Shown here: in pieces, positions 11,401-20,400 of the stretch | Position numbering within the stretch: the stretch's first letter is position 1 | Layout: each line of letters begins with the position of its first letter | Assembly (NCBI GenBank): GCA_012932295.1 | Contig: JAAONU010000019.1 | Location: 31,101,913-31,165,912 of the forward strand | DNA length: 64,000 nucleotides | Source: Cyclina sinensis | Lineage: Eukaryota; Mollusca; Bivalvia; Venerida; Veneridae | Direction of reading: 5' to 3' | Position numbers and translations under genes: made by a program | Notes under the pieces: model-generated | Seen by the model: only the letters and a program-made list of their open reading frames with translations | The model's database searches: none | What the model was told of the DNA's origin: nothing

Positions 11401-14400
11401 TTTTGTATTTATTTGATCATTTAACTTATTACATATTATGTTTTATAGAAATTAGTTTAGATGTTAGTAAATTTATACAGTTTTATATTTTAATAATTTA
11501 GAGTAAAATAATATTTGTTTTCCTCATACGGTACTCTCACTTACACTTTAAGCGAGTGTTCCCCAAGTTTGATATTAATTGATAAAAGAAATTGTATTTT
11601 ATTGTATAATTATAATATTGTTATTATCATTGTACAATCATGATCATACTGCTTGTAAATAAATGAAATCAACAACTGGACATCTCTTGGCTTTTCAGTA
11701 TAATAAAAACAACCTTTAGAAACCAATAAGAAGAAACATCAAACCAACCAATAAAAAGTACAAAGACAAAACATACAGAAAGAAAAAGAGAAAAAAAAAC
11801 CCTGTGACAATAGTAATAATCGAACATTTGTGTTTCACTAAAAACTTCTTTTCTACTTCAACTAAGACATCTAAAAATAGCACAAAACAAACATATCATA
11901 CTTAGAAACTGGTGCAGGGGTTTGTGGCAGTATTTCAGTGAAGCGTACAGAACTGGTCAAGTAGAATGGTTGTGAGTTTGTTCCCAGGCACACTCCACCT
12001 GCCGGTCCACTACATGTAACCTGCCACGTGGTGTTGGAGTAACTAAATAAAAAGAAATATTTAAATATCTTAGAAATATAAGATAATATAGGTGTCACAG
12101 GATGAATACTCTGACAGAACATTTTGAATATACTGTCATCTCAGAAGCACCTGTCTTGAAAGCAAATGGGAGTGGTTGAGTTCATGCCAAAAAACATACT
12201 AAATATGTATACAAGAAATAAAAATTGTAATACGATACCAAGTGCAAGTATAAATCTGGAATGTCTATGGACATGAAGAGAAACTTTAACCAGTAATAAA
12301 CAAAATACATTACCTGACTTTACTTCCAAGAATTTCATAGATTGGGAAGCTGTTTGATTTTCCTGTTACTCCATAGAAAATATCCAGGTGTATACCATTG
12401 GTGATATTGTAGCATACCCCGGTTCGGTTATCTGTAGGGCTCAATCCCAAGGGGAAATACTCACTCTGAATACAATTGCTGGATAGGTCTTCTCTGGTGA
12501 GAAAATAATAAATGTTAAGTATAAAAGTTGTCAAGACTTCTTTCCTAATATGAAGAATCCCAAAATCAAAGCATCTTTTATTGAATCCGATATTCATAAT
12601 TCCTACAAGGGCCATGATGACAGTATATGGTCAAATCTATTATCAAAAGTTGTTGAATCTATGAAACTTTGACCTTGAGAAGAGATCATCAAAACAATCA
12701 TTCTAACTAAGTGTCATGATGACTGGATCATTGATACAAGTTTGTGGCCTTGTTTTTGACCTTAAGTTACCCACTTGAGATGTCATCGGAAAGATCATCA
12801 AAATAATCATTCTCATCATATTTCACAGACTAGGTCAATATGTGGCCTCAGTAGTGTTTACTGAAATCTACCAGTAACCTAGATTTTATTCTCACTTGAC
12901 CCAGTTTTAAAGACATCCTGGAGATCAGCAAGACAAATGTTCTGATCAAGTTTCATGATGAGTTTGAAATGTGAAAGAATGTTTAAATTTTCACGCTGAA
13001 AGAGGGACATTCCTGATAACAAATTATCTCCCTTACTCAGAAAACATCAAAGGTTGACCAAATTGCACATTGGTCCTTTCATTTGGAATCCTCTAACTTT
13101 ATCCTTGTTTCTCTTTGTGATAGTCTTGACTTTTAATTGTGAAAATTGTCACTTATATAATAAATATAAATTGGGATTATTAAAAAACAAACATAATTGC
13201 GTGAACAGAACATGTTGCTAAACTTAATGTGTAATCTGACTACCATTGTTGCAAATAATTAGGCTTAATCATCACCATACCAAAAGAAAACAGTGATGAA
13301 AGCAGAGGAATCCAAATGGAAGGACCAATGTAATATCAGAGAGTATTCAGTGTAGATAATCCACTGATGTCCCCCATTAAATATTCTAGCAATATGCCAT
13401 CTTCAACTGATTTATTTATACCTGAGTACTTGAAGCCAGTAACCTCTGTTAGTCTGGTCATTAAATCCTCTTCTTCCAATCAAATCTGATGGCATAAGTC
13501 TATTAAGGTGATTAATTATCAATTTTCTGTAAAATATAAAAGTTACTGAATGTTAAATTAACAATCAACTCTTATCCCGATTTGAACAGTGCCATGTATT
13601 ATTTTCAGATGTCCCATGGTACTTTTAAACAGATCTTAACCCTTAACCTGCTGGAACCCAAAGAGTTCCGTGCAGTCTGACCAGGCTCTATACTGCTGGT
13701 AGCTCAATTTTTGTATTTTTATTGAAATCCCTTCAACTTTGAATGGACTGTTCAAAATTCAAAGCTGGGCAAATCCATTACAAAAATTCAGCAGGTTTAG
13801 GGTTAATGTCTTCGTATTCTAGACTAGTCACTGTACTTTCTGTCGTGGAGATTAACTTCTCTTCAACTCACATCCAAATATCAGGGCTACAAGATGATAT
13901 ACACAGAAATCACACTTTTGACTGCACATAACTAATAAATGTAATGGACTCTAACAACAGTGACTTTTAGCATTGCCTGTAAGAACTTCAATAGTACATG
14001 TCAGTGGGTACATCTGGAACCAAGGGGTCAGTGGCCATACTCTGGAACTAGTGATGTACACTTACTATCTTTTGATAACTGTAAACTTATTGTTTTTCAT
14101 CGTGGTCTAATTTGCAGGTTTATTAATAACAAAAATGTGCCAGTTTAAAACCACACAAAATTTAATCACCAAGTTATTGCTGTATATGTGAATACTGTGT
14201 GTAACTTGAAAGCCCAGACCTTTTATGTCAGAATAAATGTTAGAGAAAAGCTGTCTGCAAAGTTATGTAAGAAGGCAGGTTAAATAGAGAGACATAAATA
14301 CATGATGGTTTTGTTTAAATAACAAATACATTTCACTACTAACAACTTAGTGCTTATAATTTACATGTCTTATTCACATGAATCGATCACCAGTGTAAGG

Positions 14401-17400
14401 ATAAATTCTTTCAAACTATCACAAGCTAGAGTCATGATTCAATGTCACATGTTAGATAATATTAATGCTAGAAGAGAGAGAAATTTTTTCTCAAGTTGTA
14501 AAATCTGCAAACATTTTCAAATTGCAAACTTTGCCATTATTTACTGGTAGTATCCACTGACAGGAAGTCTTCACCGTAAAATCAAAAACCAAGCCCTACA
14601 TGCCTTAGGTAATCTCCCACAAAAACTGACTCCAAACCTTTATCTCTACAGTAAATTAGGTAATACATTTTACTAATAACAAACCTTAAACCAGAACAGT
14701 CTGAGAATTCAGCAAGGTTCAACAGTAGTTTACACTGTGTATTAATATCTTCACCAAACATTATACCTCTTCTTCCAGCATCACGACACAAACCACTGGC
14801 AGCTGAAAACATAAACAGTCTTCAATATTTCCAATATTTTACTTAACAGTTAATATAAAATATCTTTTCTGGAAGCTTAACCTATGCCCTTCTTTTACCC
14901 AAGATTAACTGTAAGAATGTAATGGCTCAGAAATGATCCAAACTAGTAGAGGCAGACATGCAAATCCACTTCTTTAATGTCATGTAAAATGTAATATAAA
15001 TCTAAAAGTAACATGTATAACTGTTAAAACTACTGCCATGTCAATTTCATGTAATGTTTCTTACTTGTATCAAACACTGCCATCTGCCTTGTAGAGTTTG
15101 TATTTACATACATGAATTCAGCAGGCAACAACGTCATATTCAAAACCTCAGAACCAGTAAATATTGGCTTGCCGATGTTGTAACCAACTCTTCCAGATCT
15201 GTCATATGGTGCATCAGTGATGTTATTGAAATTGTCAGTTGAACCACTGCCAACTGTAGTCACATTGTGAACAAATGTGGTTTTATATTTCTGTGACAAA
15301 ACATTCTGTACATTTATATTTGCTAAAACAACCACAGCATCTAGTCTTGCTATCTTGTTTCCGATCCACCGAATGTTATAATTAACATCTATCACAGCAT
15401 TGGAACATATCCCATTGTTATTGTTATAGGAAGGTGTGGGTGTGCTCTGGTCTGGACAGTCATTCGGTCCTGTTGCTGGAGCAACCGGATCTGGATTTGT
15501 CAAGTTGTTCAAGTCAACACATGTATCAATTCCACAGACATCAATGCAGTCTGCATTTGTTGGTAAATTATAGTCAAATTTATAGACTTGGGTATTATCG
15601 ACAATATCACTTAGCACTTGCCTAGATTTCAAATAACTGTTCAGATACAACTGGTCAGCACACTTGTATACCACATTTGTGGAAGCAATTGCGACACTGG
15701 ACTCTTCCTCCAATATGCTATCATTATTTGAGGATTGTATATATGAGAGAGCACTAAGAACTGACAAGCTACTGCATAAACTCTCAGACAGAGTATAAGT
15801 ACAAGAATAATCAAGCTCCTTCAGATAGCGGACCGGAGCAGTATACATGCACTGGCCGCTCAGCGTGGGCTGTGGAAGTGTAAGTATACCCTTACTCGTC
15901 TTCACACTGACACCATACTTATATGTATTATTTACAGAGTCTGATAATGTACGCTGCTCTAGTTCCCTGAAAGAATAAAAAATAATGTACCTTTTATCAT
16001 ACAAATGAATTAAATGAGATATCCTTCAAAGCTCTAGACTCAAGTTAGAACAAAATGAGTATAATAAACATCAGCTCCAAAAGAAATGTTTACCTAATCC
16101 TATGAAGCGAATTTGTATAATAATATACCATTTGTACATGTATTAAGAATTCACTGTGCCTTGACCTTAACAGGTTTTGAAAAATGACTTAAATGCTTAA
16201 GTCACTATCACACTGAATTGTCACATGAAACTGTTAACAGCAATTACAAAAGATAAAAATAAGTAATAACCAGGAATGTTGCAAAACTACACAGCTGAAC
16301 TTGTTTTGATGGGTCTGGAAAACTTGATCAAGACAGACTTTTTCTAACTTAGTAATAAGAGTTCACACACCTGTACCAAAAGAAAGTTCTGGTGTACAGT
16401 CGGCTGAGAATGGCCTGTATATTTTCTGCCAGCTTGTACTGCCACTCGTAGAAGTAACCGAGAAATGCATTATACTCAAATATCACACACAGAACAGGGA
16501 ACCAGTCAGCCTTATTATGATGATCTGATGTACATTTATACTGCTGTGTTTTGGCATCCTGTCCTCCCGGTAAGAATGGGATACAACCATCAAAAGTCTG
16601 CTTCTCATCAGCACTACATTCCTAAGAAATAAATTAGATAAATTTCTCCCTTCAAAATCATTTAACAAAATGATATTACAAACTATTACCCTTGAAACAT
16701 TTATGATTTTCCTTTATATTATGATGTTTCAAACTGACAAGTAGTTCCATATTTTCATAAAAACTTTTCAGTTATTATTCTGACTATAACTGAAAAAATT
16801 GGAGTTGAGATATTTAATTCATTTTAAACCATACTGATCACTCTTTGTCGACAGTCTGTATTTTAGATTAAGTGTATAGGTATATTCAACCAAGTTAATA
16901 TTGCACACTATAGCCTATGGCCCTTGTGAAGCAGTGTATAGGTATATTCAACCAAGTTAATATTGCACACTATAGCCTATGGCCCTTGTGAAGCAGTATA
17001 TTCAACCAAGTTAATATTGCACACTATAGCCTAAGGCCCTTGTGAAGCAGTATATTCAACCAAGTTAATATTGCACACTATAGCCTATGGCCCTTGTGAA
17101 GCAGTATATTCAACCAAGTTAATATTGCACACTATAGCCTATGGCCCTTGTGAAGCAGTATATTCAACCAAGTTAATATTGCACACTATAGCCTAAGGCC
17201 CTTGTGAAGCAGTGTATAGGTATATTCAACCAAGTTAATATTGCACACTATAGCCTATGGCCCTTGTGAAGCAGTATATTCAACCAAGTTAATATTGCAC
17301 ACTATAGCCTATGGCCCTTGTGAAGCAGTGTATAGGTATATTCAACCAAGTTAATATTGCACACTAGATCCTATGGCCCCTGTGAAGCAGTGTAAATCTC

Positions 17401-20400
17401 ATATATTTGAAAAATCATGCTGATTCAAATAAGATACGTAGTATTCTATCTTCACTATTTATATCTGAACAAAAATGAAAATCTTACCTCATCACAACAA
17501 CAACCAATGTCACATGATCGTTCTGTTAAATCACAGGGACAAGGCGCAACGTCTTCGAATGCTGCATTAGTTATCACAGTCTCAGCTGTACCTGTTTATA
17601 TAATTTTTTAAAGACACATGACTTACTTTCAGAATGGCACTGAGATATAATGAAACCCAACATGTTTGTGTTTTTTTCTGACAACAATGCAAATATTTCC
17701 TAAATTAAAAAAAAATGAAAACAAAAACAAAAAAAAGACGTGACAAATGCCCCTGAAGTATCAGACAAGACTGACTGAAAATGCTTGTATGATATTTTAA
17801 GTAGGTTTAAAGGCATAAATAACTATGAATATAATCTTAATTAAAGTAAAAATGAGAGGCGAAGGTGACCCTAAGCTAGCTGGTGTTCCAATGCTCTTAA
17901 ATGGAAGTCATTCAAATTCAGAACACCATACTCAGACATGTAAATTTATGTTCACTTAACAGTAAATTCCTAACTGGAAAAGCTAAAATATGCAAACAAA
18001 ATTATGCACTATATATTCAAATTTTGATGCTGAAGCTTATAAAACTATAAAGTTGGTCAAGGTAAAGTTGAAGTTGAAATCTGGGTGCAAAACTGTATAT
18101 ATTGTCTTAATTTTATACATATATCTCCAAAAACAGAAAGTAGGTCAAAGAAGGCAGAGTCAAATATTGACTTCAACATGCAGAATTACTTTAAAATTTC
18201 AATGCTGTAACTACACAGACAAAGAAGTAGGTCAGTAGGTCAAGAAAAATGTCACAAGAAGGTCAAGGACAAAGTATGTGAACATGAAGGTTCATTTAAA
18301 ATCATACAGATTTTATGATTTTCCATGTAAGACACATAAATCTAATGATACACCCTGGGTATGGTCATATTTTATCCTGGGATCACAATTTGAACAATTT
18401 TGGTTCAGAACCACTAGAAAAAGCACCACACCAAATATCTAGGATCTGGGCGTAATGGTTCTAGCGAAAACAAAAATTCCCATATACTGGTTAAATTAAT
18501 GACCCCCCCACCCCCCAGCCCGGGTGAGGTCACTTCTGATCTGCGGCCATGGCTCGAGTAACTTTGGTACAGAACCACCAGACAATGTTATATACCAAAT
18601 GTCTAAGTTCTAAGCCTTTACTTTTCAGAGTTCTTCTGAAAACTTTGCAAACTAGTATAAACAAGCACATTTGTTGAACTGATATTCTCTGCCCAATAAT
18701 GCAAATCACTAGAATGGAGCTACTTAGTATTATCCACTGTTTTACATAGATCATTAACCTTGAATTTGATAGACAATTCAGTTTATCTATAATGAAACAA
18801 TGCCCATAAAAATTGATCTGCCCTAAGCAGAAACAGTTCCTATAGTAAATGACGTGTTTTTGAAAGATGTCAAAACATTATTACGACATCCTGTAATGCT
18901 GTTGTGTCATTTGTTTTAAAAGTGCATTACTTGGAATTAAAATTATCAATTTTATCTTTCATCAAAAAGAAAAAGCAATGCTGCAACTGATGAGTTGATG
19001 AAAACTGTCCAGTTCTGAAGTAAAAAATTCAGCTGAAAATCCAGTTTTTGGGACACCGAGTTTATCATATGTATGAATTTATGTTACCAGGGTTATTTCT
19101 GTGTTTACATTAGTTTTAATGTGTGAATGCCACCATATCCTGTTTTTGTCTTATTTCTTTTGATTTTAAGCATCAACTTTCTCATAGTAAAGCAGGGCTA
19201 CATCAGGTCTCTCATAAGCATTTTCAGACTGGGGCCAGGATCTATGCAAGAAGTAGTTTTTCATGACTCTTATTATATTTTTCATCTATGTCTGCTCATC
19301 ATTTTTTATGAGGAATTTTTTTTTGAATAAGAGGGAAAACATATTAATTTAAGGGGAACTGGGCAATATTCGGCCCCAAATTTTGCCAAACAAAAGCCCT
19401 GTACACTATCACTCCTTTTCTAGCACTGAAAGTGCAATTTACAAATATTTTGATGGAGAAACATGTACCAGTTTATTAGCCTGTTATCATGATATCCAGA
19501 TTGCTTCAAGAATAATGTGGGTGACTTAACATTCATTTACTCTTGATACACATGTAAGAAAAAGCACTGAATTTAAAATGGCAGTGAGGTCAGTTAAGTA
19601 AATATTACGTATGTTATAGCACAAATAAATGTGTTTTACTTCAATAATTCATATCAAGGGTCACTTTTCTATTTGAATATGAGAAATAAACATTTTCTTG
19701 AACTGGGTGGAAAAGAATCTTGCTGGTCTACAAATAGCTCAGGAAACAGGTGATGCCTACTTGTTAGTAGAAAGGTTGCATTTACAAATCAAGGAATCCT
19801 CTTGTGCAATTCTAGAGAATTTTGATGGCTGTTTATTAAAATCATGATAGTTTTTCATAACATGGATATGCTAATGGCATGTGTATAGCACAGTATAGTT
19901 ACATATTTTTTGACATTTATTAATTATTTCTTAAACTGACCAGAACTAGTCAATGGAATTTAACCCTGACAAATGTAAAGAACTCAGATTACACAGAAAA
20001 AAGAAACCGGTCATCCTTCCCTACATCCTACATAACACGATATACTGAAAACCACAGAAAATGCAAAATACTTAGGAGTTACTATAAGTAGTAACCTGAA
20101 CTGGTCATCCCACATAAACAACATCACAAACAAACCAAAAAACAGCTTAAGGTTCATCAGACGAAATGTCAAAACACAAAACAAGCAACTCAAAGAAGCA
20201 GCATACAAAACAAATGAGACCACAGGTCAAATACTGCTCAACCATATGGCATCCATGGCAAAAATATCTCACACACAGAATAGAAACGGTCCAGAGGTCA
20301 GCTGCAAGGTACGTTCATAATGATTACCACTATACAAGCAGTGTAACAAACATGATCAAGGAACTAAAATGGTCAACTTTAGAACAAAGGCGAAACCATG

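Larger units (their letters stand above)
3129..11809 (+). mobile_element. Ty3/Gypsy LTR retrotransposon with chromodomain, young full-length copy
   Basis: This is an 8.7-kb element, antisense within TCTN intron 8. Its LTRs (3129-4247 and 10699-11809) start TGTGACA and end TGTGACA. By eye they differ by one C/T substitution and one 8-bp indel. A 4-bp duplication ATAG flanks it (3125-3128 and 11810-11813). Order: LTR, candidate primer-binding site, gag, protease-RT-RNase H-integrase-chromodomain, purine tract, LTR. No env-like ORF follows pol. Gag is interrupted by a frame change and an amber codon (see findings). RT/integrase order and the chromodomain place it among chromovirus-like Gypsy elements. 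Near-identical LTRs imply a recent insertion. Confidence 0.95.
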
